A stretch of DNA of 38,317 bases from contig JASCPI010000048.1 of the NCBI GenBank assembly GCA_029959555.1, forward strand, positions 1-38,317, read 5' to 3'. Made by a program: the position numbers and the translations under genes. The notes under the pieces are model-generated. The model had not been told where the DNA came from, did not search any database, and was given only the letters and a program-made list of their open reading frames with translations. The DNA comes from Lysobacteraceae bacterium PS02065 (GTDB lineage Bacteria > Pseudomonadota > Gammaproteobacteria > Xanthomonadales > Rhodanobacteraceae). Below, piece by piece: positions 1-6,020 of the stretch. Position 1 is the stretch's first letter, and every line of letters begins with the position of its first letter.

Positions 1-531
1 GCGCACCGACTCGGGCGAGGCGCCGGCCTGCACGCGGCGCGTGGCCGCGGCGACGGCGCGCTCGCGCTGCGCCACGTCGGCGTCGCCGATCACGCGCGTC
101 GCCTCGGCGGCGACCACATCGAGGTAGCGCCGCGCGACTTCGGCGAGCAGGTCGAGGCGCTTGGCCTCGCGTTCGTTGACGAGCGCGTCGACGCGGGCCT
201 GGGCGACCGCGCTGCGAGCACTCCGCTTGTCGCCGCGTTCGAACACCGAGGCGAGGCCGATCGTGACTTCGGCGGCGTCGAAACCCGAGTTCGCGCCGCT
301 TCCGGCCACGTTCTCGAGATCGGCCACGACGCGACGCTGCGGCGCCAGCCGCGCGGTTTCGAGTTCGGCTTCGGCGGCCTCGCGCGCGGGACGGAACGCT
401 TCGAGATCGGGATGGCGGGCGAGGACGCGTGCGTAGGCGTCCTCGAGGGTGAGGGGGGCGTCGGCGCGCGCGTGCAAGGGCACGCAGCACGCGACGACGA
501 AGGCGGCGAGCGCCGCCGATCGGACACGCAT
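1..531 (-). CDS. TolC/CzcC-type outer membrane efflux protein, N-terminal part
   Basis: This reading frame starts at an ATG at 531 and runs off the left edge, so only the first 177 codons are present. An SD-like GGAG lies 7 bases upstream of the ATG. The protein begins with a signal peptide (MRVRSAALAAFVVACCVPLHARA), followed by LTLEDAYARVLARHPDL, the usual opening of an outer membrane efflux (OEP) helix domain, and then long Ala/Arg/Glu-rich helices. This fits the outer membrane subunit of a tripartite heavy-metal RND pump (CzcC/CusC class), which forms the trimeric exit channel. The His-rich small protein 57 bp upstream on the same strand supports a metal role. The exact metal cannot be told, and a generic TolC protein is possible. 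Confidence 0.8.
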   Translation of the reverse strand, partial: MRVRSAALAAFVVACCVPLHARADAPLTLEDAYARVLARHPDLEAFRPAREAAEAELETARLAPQRRVVADLENVAGSGANSGFDAAEVTIGLASVFERGDKRSARSAVAQARVDALVNEREAKRLDLLAEVARRYLDVVAAEATRVIGDADVAQRERAVAAATRRVQAGASPESVR

Positions 532-588
532 GGGGAGACTCCGGAAAGGAAACGGGACGTGGATCCGGCCGTCACGGCCGGTCGGGCG

Positions 589-975
589 TCACGCCGCGAT
601 CGGAGGCCTGAAGTGCCGCATGGCGGCGATGCCCGTGAACACGGGCATGCCGGTGGCCACGAGGGCCGGCGAGGGCACGTGCGCGAGCACGGGCATCGGA
701 TGCGCCGTCACCGCGAGCACGCCGCAGCAGAAATCGAGGTGCATCACCGCGTGCCAGCCCGTCGCCGGGCCGTGCTCGGCATCGTCCGGCCCGGCCGGAG
801 GATGATCGTCCGCCGCGTCGGCTTCGTCGGCGTGCACGAGCGCATGCGCGAACGCGTGCAGGTCGTGGTGCAGCTCGGCTGCGAGCGCGAACATCGGCTT
901 GGCGAGCATGCACAGCGCCAGCATCGCGAGGAGCGCGATGCGGGCTATCGACGACGGGCGTGCACGACGGAACAT
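589..975 (-). CDS. Small His-rich exported protein of a metal-efflux locus
   Basis: A 128-residue protein with an ATG at 975. Residues 10-35 form one hydrophobic signal/anchor segment. Residues 36-80 are dense in His and Asp (HHDLHAFAHALVHADEADA, then DDHPPAGPDD), and a Cys pair follows in LDFCCG. This composition suggests a periplasmic metal-binding or sensing protein. I recognise the type as the small uncharacterised proteins that precede czcC/cusC-like genes in xanthomonads, but I cannot assign a named family. It is the first gene of a leftward unit with the efflux protein 57 bp downstream, and it shares a divergent intergenic region with the aminotransferase gene. Confidence 0.65.
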   Translation of the reverse strand: MFRRARPSSIARIALLAMLALCMLAKPMFALAAELHHDLHAFAHALVHADEADAADDHPPAGPDDAEHGPATGWHAVMHLDFCCGVLAVTAHPMPVLAHVPSPALVATGMPVFTGIAAMRHFRPPIAA

Positions 976-997
976 CGCGACAGCTTAACGGCGCGAC

Positions 998-1017
998 ATG
1001 ACGATACACAATGTCAT
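998..1017. promoter_or_regulatory. Inverted repeat ATGAC-N10-GTCAT in a divergent promoter region
   Basis: Arms ATGAC (998-1002) and GTCAT (1013-1017) flank ten AT-richer bases in the 117-bp spacer between the His-rich gene and the aminotransferase gene. It lies 23-42 bp upstream of the His-rich start. The half-sites resemble those of CusR/CopR copper-response boxes, but the spacing differs, so operator function is only a guess. Confidence 0.3.
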
Positions 1018-1053
1018 CGTGCCCGGCGGTGTAACGGGCGCTCCGGACCTGCG

Positions 1054-1062
1054 TGCTACCAT
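1054..1062 (+). promoter_or_regulatory. ybdL: Extended -10 element for the aminotransferase gene
   Basis: TGC followed by TACCAT forms an extended -10 box 31 bases upstream of the ATG at 1093. No convincing -35 is visible. The same TGnTA(g/c)(a/c)AT form precedes the CsgG-like gene at 4858-4866. Confidence 0.4.
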
Positions 1063-1092
1063 CGGCGTTTGGCCATCCGAACCGCATCATCC

Positions 1093-2241
1093 ATGCAGAT
1101 TGAGACCAAGTTGCCGAAGGTCGGCACGACGATCTTCACCGTCATGAGCCAGCTCGCCGCGACGCACGGCGCGGTCAACCTGGGCCAGGGCTTTCCCGAT
1201 TTCGACGGCCCGCAGGAACTGCGCGACGCGCTCACGCGTGCGATGGCCGAGGGCCGCAACCAGTACGCGCCGATGACGGGCTGGCCCACGCTGCGCCAGC
1301 AGATCGCGCTCAAGACGCAGGCGCTGTACGGGCGCAAGGTCGATGCCGACACCGAGGTCACGGTCACGTCGGGCGCCACCGAGGCGCTGTTCGCCGCGGT
1401 CGCCGCGGTCGTGCGCACGGGCGACGAGGTCATCGTGCTCGACCCGTGCTACGACAGCTACGAGCCCGCGATCGAGCTCAACGGCGGCGTGGCCGTGCAC
1501 GTGCCGCTCGACGCGCGCGATTTCTCGGTCGACTGGCAGCGCGTGCGAGACGCGGTGACGCCGCGCACGCGCATGATCATCGTCAACTCCCCGCACAACC
1601 CGTGCGGTTCGGTGTTCTCTGCGGACGATCTCGAGGCGCTCGCGGCGCTGACCCGCGATACCGGCATCTTCGTGCTGTCCGACGAGGTCTACGAACACAT
1701 CGTGTTCGACGGCGCGCCGCACCAGAGCGTGCTGCGCCACGAGGAGCTCGCCGCGCGCAGCTTCGTGGTGAGCTCGTTCGGCAAGACCTTCCACTGCACG
1801 GGCTGGAAGATCGGCTACTGCGTCGCGCCGCGCGCGCTCAGCGACGAGTTCCGCAAGGTCCATCAGTACCTCACGTTCTGCACGTTCACGCCGGCGCAGA
1901 TCGCGCTCGCCGAGGTGCTCGAGAAGCTGCCGCAGCACTACCTCGAACTGCCCACGTTCTACCAGGCGCGCCGCGAGTTCTTCCGCGGCCTGCTCGAAGG
2001 CTCGCGCTTCCGCCTGCTGCCGGTCGCCGGCGCGTACTTCCAGGTCGTCGACTATTCGGCGATCAGCGACAAGGACGACCTCGGCTTCTGCGAATGGCTG
2101 GTCAAGAGCGCCGGCGTCGCGGCGATCCCGCTGTCGTCGTTCTACGAGAGCCCGCCGGCCGACCAGCGCCTGATCCGCTTCTGCTTCGCGAAGTCCGACG
2201 ACGTGCTGCGCGCGGGCGCCGAACGCCTGCGCGGCCTGTAA
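1093..2241 (+). CDS. ybdL: Class I/II PLP aminotransferase (methionine/glutamine type, YbdL-like)
   Basis: A 382-residue fold-type I aminotransferase, full length for the family. It moves amino groups between methionine or glutamine-like donors and 2-oxo acids in the cytosol, using pyridoxal phosphate. The sequence shows NLGQGFPDFDGP near residue 29, the NSPHNPCG loop at 165-172, SDEVYEH with Asp197 and Tyr200, and SSFGKTFHCTGWKIG with the Schiff-base Lys231. The GFPDF and HNPCG signatures fit the YbdL/KAT-II branch. The ATG at 1093 is the first start in frame with the family N-terminus (MQIETKLPKVGTTIF). The omega-amidase gene follows after only 10 bp, which supports a transaminase/omega-amidase salvage pair for 2-oxo acids such as KMTB. 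Confidence 0.9.
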   Translation: MQIETKLPKVGTTIFTVMSQLAATHGAVNLGQGFPDFDGPQELRDALTRAMAEGRNQYAPMTGWPTLRQQIALKTQALYGRKVDADTEVTVTSGATEALFAAVAAVVRTGDEVIVLDPCYDSYEPAIELNGGVAVHVPLDARDFSVDWQRVRDAVTPRTRMIIVNSPHNPCGSVFSADDLEALAALTRDTGIFVLSDEVYEHIVFDGAPHQSVLRHEELAARSFVVSSFGKTFHCTGWKIGYCVAPRALSDEFRKVHQYLTFCTFTPAQIALAEVLEKLPQHYLELPTFYQARREFFRGLLEGSRFRLLPVAGAYFQVVDYSAISDKDDLGFCEWLVKSAGVAAIPLSSFYESPPADQRLIRFCFAKSDDVLRAGAERLRGL

Positions 2242-2251
2242 GGACCACGCC

Positions 2252-3064
2252 ATGACGACGCTGCCCTCGCTGCCGCTGCGCGTCTCGCTCGTGCAGGGCG
2301 CCACGCGCTGGCACGACGCCGCCGCGAACCGCGACTACTACGCCGGCCTCGTGCGGCCGCTCGCGGGCACGACCCACCTCGTCGTGCTGCCCGAGACGTT
2401 CCTGTCGGGCTTCACGAACGAGACCCTCGGCAACGCCGAGGCGATGGACGGCGAAGGCCTTCGCTGGCTCGCCGCGCTCGCAGCTGAGGTCGGAGCGGTC
2501 GTGACCGGCAGCCTCGTGATCCGCGAAGGCGACGCCTGCGTGAACCGCCTCGTGTGGATGCGTCCGGATGGTCGGTTCGAGGTCTACGACAAGCGCCACC
2601 TGTTCCGCATGGCCAACGAGCACGAGCGCTACCGAGGCGGTGACGCACGGCTCGTCGTCGAGTTGAACGGCTGGCGTGTCTGCCCGCAGGTCTGTTACGA
2701 CCTGCGCTTCCCGGTGTGGCTGCGCAACCGCTACGACCGCGAGACGGAGCGTTTCGACTACGACCTGCTCGTCGTCGTCGCGAACTGGCCCGCGGCGCGC
2801 CGCTACCCGTGGTCGACGCTGCTGCGCGCGCGTGCGATGGAGAACCTCGCCTGCGTGGTCGGCGTCAATCGCGTCGGCGTCGACGGCAACGAGCTGTCCT
2901 ACGCCGGCGACAGCGTCGCGCTCGACGCTCTGGGCCAGCCGCTGGTCGAACTCGGCGCGGTCGAGCAGGTGGTCACGGTCGCGTTCGATCCTGCCGCGCT
3001 GGTCGCACACCGCACGCGGTTCCCCGCGTGGAGGGACGCCGACGCGTTCACGATCGTCCCTTGA
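2252..3064 (+). CDS. yafV: Omega-amidase / nitrilase-family carbon-nitrogen hydrolase (YafV-like)
   Basis: A 270-residue protein spanning one nitrilase-superfamily domain. The Glu-Lys-Cys triad is visible: Glu48 in VVLPETFLSGF, Lys114 in YDKRHLF and Cys148 in PQVCYDLRFPVW. The conserved ANWPAARRYPWSTLLRARA segment and GVNRVGVDGNELSYAGDS complete the YafV/NIT2 signature. Members hydrolyse 2-oxoglutaramate and 2-oxosuccinamate, the toxic or dead-end products of glutamine and asparagine transaminases. The gene is 10 bp downstream of such a transaminase and presumably cotranscribed with it. Its last 17 bases overlap the 3' end of the convergent LysR gene. Confidence 0.92.
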   Translation: MTTLPSLPLRVSLVQGATRWHDAAANRDYYAGLVRPLAGTTHLVVLPETFLSGFTNETLGNAEAMDGEGLRWLAALAAEVGAVVTGSLVIREGDACVNRLVWMRPDGRFEVYDKRHLFRMANEHERYRGGDARLVVELNGWRVCPQVCYDLRFPVWLRNRYDRETERFDYDLLVVVANWPAARRYPWSTLLRARAMENLACVVGVNRVGVDGNELSYAGDSVALDALGQPLVELGAVEQVVTVAFDPAALVAHRTRFPAWRDADAFTIVP

Positions 3065-4007
3065 CCGGCGGCTTGCGTACGGCGTCGGCGGTCAGCGGGA
3101 TCCGCAGGTTTTCCCACGGCGGTTCAGGCCCGAAACGCTCGACGAGGAAATCGATCAGCGCACGCGTCTTCGCGGGCAGGGCACGCGTCTGCGGATACAC
3201 CGCGTAGATGCCGATCGGCGGCACGATCCAGTCCGGCAGCACCTGCACGAGGCGTCCGCTGCGCAGGGCTTCGTGGATGATGAAGTTCGGCAGCAGGCCG
3301 ATGCCGCCGCCGTGGATCGCGGTCGCGGCGATGAAGTCGCCGTTGTTGACGTGCAGCTTGCCGTGGATCTTCACGGACACGCTCTCGGGTCCGCGCAGGA
3401 ATGTCCACTCCTCGGGTTTCGCGGTCAGCGTGTAGATCAGGATCGCATGCCGGGCGAGGTCGTCCGGATGCACCGGCGTGCCGTGCTCGGCGAGGTAGGC
3501 CGGCGACGCGACGACGGCGAGGCTGGCCGGTGCGATGCGCCGCGCGACGAGGCTCGAATCGGCGAGCCGGCTGATGCGGATCGCGAGATCGTAGCCCTCG
3601 TCGACGATGTCGACGAGACGATCGTTGAGGCCGAGCTCGAGGTCGACGCGCGGGAAACGGCGCTGGAAGTCCGCGAACGCGGCGGCGAGGTGATCGACCG
3701 CGAACGAGATCGGCACGCTCACGCGCAGGCGCCCGCGCGGCTCGACCTGCAGTTCCGCGGCCTCGGCCTCCGCTTCGGCGAGCTGGGAAAGCAGGTCGGC
3801 GACGCGCTGGTAATAGTTCTTGCCCGGATCGGTGAGGCTGATGCGCCGCGTGGTGCGGTTGAGCAGGCGTACGCCGAGCGCATCCTCGAGGTTCTGGATG
3901 AGCTTGCTCGCGAGCGCGCGCGAGATGCCCATCTGCTCGGCACCGGCCGTGAAGCTGCCGGCGTCGACGACGCGCGTGAACAGTTGCATCGCCTGCAGCT
4001 TGTCCAT
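3048..4007 (-). CDS. LysR-family transcriptional regulator
   Basis: A 319-residue LysR-type regulator. Residues 1-60 form the winged helix-turn-helix (MDKLQAMQLFTRVVDAGSFT, then SRALASKLIQNLEDALGVRLLNRTTR), a short linker helix rich in Ala/Glu follows, and residues 92-300 form the periplasmic-binding-protein-like effector domain (RLRVSVPISFA, then GGGIGLLPNF). It belongs to the CrgA/DsdC-like group in which MDKLQAMQLF is a common start. The ATG at 4007 shares one base with the TGA of the reductase gene upstream, so the two are translationally coupled. No divergently oriented target gene is adjacent, so its effector and targets are not evident. Alternative upstream starts in frame would fuse implausible Arg-rich sequence. 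Confidence 0.93.
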   Translation of the reverse strand: MDKLQAMQLFTRVVDAGSFTAGAEQMGISRALASKLIQNLEDALGVRLLNRTTRRISLTDPGKNYYQRVADLLSQLAEAEAEAAELQVEPRGRLRVSVPISFAVDHLAAAFADFQRRFPRVDLELGLNDRLVDIVDEGYDLAIRISRLADSSLVARRIAPASLAVVASPAYLAEHGTPVHPDDLARHAILIYTLTAKPEEWTFLRGPESVSVKIHGKLHVNNGDFIAATAIHGGGIGLLPNFIIHEALRSGRLVQVLPDWIVPPIGIYAVYPQTRALPAKTRALIDFLVERFGPEPPWENLRIPLTADAVRKPPVKGRS

Positions 4008-4357
4008 CAGAGGATGTCCAGGATCGCCTCGGGCGGGCGGCCGATCGCTGCACGCGAACCGGAGACGACGATCGGGCGCTGGATCAGGCGCGGTTGGCGG
4101 TGCATGGCCTCGACGAGCGCGCGGCGGTCGAGCGAAGGATCGTCGAGGGCGAGTTCGCGATAGGCCTCCTCGTCGCGGCGCATGAGTGCGCGTGGCTCGA
4201 GGTCGAGCAGGGCGAGCAGACGCTCGAGTTCGGCGACCGCGGGCGGTTCGTCGAGGTAGGCCACGATGCGCGGCTCGATACCTCGCCCGCGCAGCAGCTC
4301 GAGCGCGGCGCGCGACTTGGAACAGCGCGGATTGTGGTAGAGCTGGACGTCCTGCAA
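4007..4357 (-). CDS. yfgD: ArsC-family thiol reductase, YfgD type
   Basis: This thioredoxin-fold protein has the ArsC N-terminal active site YHNPRCSKSR with its nucleophilic Cys, then EPRALMRRDEEAY and the C-terminal QRPIVVSGSRAAIGRPPE, which carries the other conserved Arg residues. The close match of these three blocks to E. coli YfgD favours a YfgD-type reductase over a dedicated arsenate reductase, and no ars genes are nearby. I place the start at a TTG at 4357 (LQDVQLYHN), 8 bases after a GGAG, giving 116 residues, the usual family length. An ATG at 4414 would add 19 residues of unconserved sequence. The stop overlaps the LysR start by one base. Confidence 0.88.
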   Translation of the reverse strand: MQDVQLYHNPRCSKSRAALELLRGRGIEPRIVAYLDEPPAVAELERLLALLDLEPRALMRRDEEAYRELALDDPSLDRRALVEAMHRQPRLIQRPIVVSGSRAAIGRPPEAILDIL

Positions 4358-4428
4358 GCCGGCGGCTCCGCATGCGGTGCGCGCCACTTTGAACGCAAGC
4401 GGCGGTGCAGGCAAGCCGCTACGGGGGC

Positions 4429-4632
4429 TCAGTAGGCAGGATGGCGCGGACGTGTCTCGATCGCGCGCAGCTCGCGCATGACGATGAACTGCTCGGCCGA
4501 CGGGCGGTCGCGGAAACGCGCGAGCTCGCCGGTGTCGTCGGGGGCGAACACCTGGTACGGCGCGTCCTCGGTATCGGTCGTGCGCTCGATGCGGTAGCCG
4601 AGCAGGTGGGGTTCGAAGGCGAGCAGGGACAT
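4429..4632 (-). CDS. Small uncharacterised protein (67 residues)
   Basis: A short frame starting at an ATG at 4632 behind a GGAG at good spacing. The product starts MSLLAFEPHLLGYRIERTTD and continues with VFAPDDTGELARFRDRPSAE and a Met-Arg-Glu-Leu-Arg helix. It looks like a soluble alpha/beta cytosolic protein with no membrane segment and no Cys. I do not recognise a family. It reads in the same direction as the YfgD-LysR pair and ends 71 bp before the YfgD start, so it may be the first gene of that transcript. The codon use matches the genome (strong G/C third positions), which supports real coding. Confidence 0.6.
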   Translation of the reverse strand: MSLLAFEPHLLGYRIERTTDTEDAPYQVFAPDDTGELARFRDRPSAEQFIVMRELRAIETRPRHPAY

Positions 4633-5012
4633 CGGGAATCTCCAGGGGGCACGCACAGTGTCGTCACGCGCCGTGTCGGCGCGGTTAATCGCATGTTTCC
4701 AGTGGGTTATGCGCAAAACCTGCGCGATCGATGCAGGATTCGTGGCGGCCGTGTCAGCTTCCGGCGCCATCGTGCGTACTGTGACGGGATCGACGCCTGC
4801 GGCGTGCGCCGTGCACGGCGTGGCCCGTGTCGTCGCCTCATTTCCGTTGTACTGCCCTGCTAGAATGCCGCGGATCGCCGGGATGCGTGACGAATGGGGC
4901 GGCGCGCGCGCCGGTCGCAACGACGACCACGCATGCGGTTCGAGTCGCGACGCAAGGGCGTGTTCCGCGAGATGCGATCCACGATACGAATCCATTTTTA
5001 GGAGTCCGAAGC
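4633..5012. other. Intergenic region between divergent genes (380 bp)
   Basis: It separates the leftward 67-residue gene from the rightward CsgG-like gene. I see the extended -10 for the CsgG-like gene at 4858-4866 and an SD AGGAG at 5000-5004. No open frame here has family-like features, and no RNA gene was recognised. Confidence 0.6.
4858..4866 (+). promoter_or_regulatory. Extended -10 promoter of the CsgG-like gene
   Basis: TGC plus TAGAAT form an extended -10 element with five of six matches to TATAAT. The -35 region is weak, as expected for this class. Transcription would begin near 4873, giving a leader of about 140 bases. Confidence 0.45.
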
Positions 5013-5729
5013 ATGAAGAAGTTCGTCGTCGTCGCGATGCTGGCCGTGGCCGGCCTCGGAATGGCCGGTTCGGCCGCCGCGCAGAGCGGCAAGCCGTCGG
5101 TCGGCATCGCCGAGTTCAAGAACGAGACGAGTGCCGGATGGTGGCGTGGCGGCGTGGGCTGGGAGCTCTCGGGCATGCTCTCCAACGAGCTGTCGAGCAC
5201 GGGCAACTTCCGCGTCGTCGAGCGCGCCAAGCTCGAGAAGGTGCTCGAGGAGCAGAACCTCGCCGCGTCGGGCCGCGTGAAGTCGGGCACCGGCGCCAAG
5301 ATGGGCCAGCTCACGGGTGCGCAGTACCTCGTCATGGGCACCGTGACCGCGTACGAAGAGAACACGGCCAGCACGGGCGGTGGCGTCAGCTTCAAGGGCA
5401 TCTCGCTCGGCGGCAAGAAGAGCGAGGCCTACATCGCGGTCGACGTGCGCGTCGTCAACGCCGAGACCGGTGAAGTCGACTTCTCGCGCACGGTCGAAGG
5501 CCGTACCTCGGGTGGCGGCGTCAGCGTCGGCGTGTTCCGCGGCGGCTTCGGCGGCAACCTCGCCAGCGAGAAGAACACGCCGGCCGGCAAGGCGATCCGC
5601 GCGGTGCTCGTCGAGGTGACCGACTACCTGAGCTGCGTCATGGTCGAGAAGGGCGGTTGCGAGGGCGACTACGCCGCGAAGGAGCGCAAGCGCCGCGACA
5701 GCAACAAGAAGGGCCTCAAGCTCGACTGA
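5013..5729 (+). CDS. Exported CsgG-like protein without lipobox
   Basis: A 238-residue protein with a clear Sec signal peptide (MKKFVVVAMLAVAGLGMAGS, cleaved after the AAA near residue 23). The mature part starts KPSVGIAEFKNET and contains LSNELSSTGNFRVVERAKL, KVLEEQNLAASGRV and GAQYLVMGTVTAYEE, the pattern of the CsgG/FlgO-like domain that builds curli-export pores or acts as a periplasmic scaffold. True CsgG is an outer membrane lipoprotein; here there is no Cys at the cleavage site, so it should be soluble or only peripherally attached. The C-terminus has two Cys (LSCVMVEKGGC) and a Lys/Arg-rich tail. No csgA/B/E/F gene is adjacent. The start is fixed by AGGAG 8 bases upstream. Confidence 0.82.
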   Translation: MKKFVVVAMLAVAGLGMAGSAAAQSGKPSVGIAEFKNETSAGWWRGGVGWELSGMLSNELSSTGNFRVVERAKLEKVLEEQNLAASGRVKSGTGAKMGQLTGAQYLVMGTVTAYEENTASTGGGVSFKGISLGGKKSEAYIAVDVRVVNAETGEVDFSRTVEGRTSGGGVSVGVFRGGFGGNLASEKNTPAGKAIRAVLVEVTDYLSCVMVEKGGCEGDYAAKERKRRDSNKKGLKLD

Positions 5730-5756
5730 TCGCCACGATCACCCGGCGATGCGAAG

Positions 5757-5785
5757 AAGGCGGAGCGCGAGCTCCGCCTTTTTTT
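5757..5785 (+). terminator. Rho-independent terminator after the CsgG-like gene
   Basis: A perfect 10-bp stem (AAGGCGGAGC with GCTCCGCCTT) closes a GCGA loop and runs into a seven-T tract. It begins 27 bases after the stop codon. Confidence 0.93.
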
Positions 5786-5971
5786 GTTGCCGGCGTGTGG
5801 CTGATGCCTTCGTCGCCATGATCGGTCGGCGGAGTGTCCGGCGAATCGGTGCAACCGCGTAGCGCTTCGGCGAGATCGAGGGCGATGGTCCTGGTGGGAC
5901 GGTCGAACGTGAAACTCGACTCGGCGTGGTGCCGCGATCGATCTCCCCGATGACGGGCTGCGGAAACGAAG

Positions 5972-5999
5972 AAGGCGGAGCCTGAGCTCCGCCTTTTTT
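5972..5999 (+). terminator. Second terminator with the same stem
   Basis: The same 10-bp stem as at 5757-5780, with loop CTGA and a run of T, sits 215 bp further right. No gene lies between the two. The T tract points rightwards, so it does not serve the leftward rluB gene well. It could end read-through or a short untranslated RNA from 5786-5971. Confidence 0.85.
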
Positions 6000-6020
6000 C
6001 GTCACGCGTGTGCCGTCGCG

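Noticed and set aside
412..1092. N-terminal extension of the aminotransferase from an upstream start
   Set aside because: The extension is Arg/Glu-rich antisense to the His-rich gene; homology begins at the ATG at 1093.
5739..6005. Minus-strand 88-codon frame over the twin terminators
   Set aside because: It reads through both terminator stems, and the repeated Lys/Ala-rich end derives from the hairpins.
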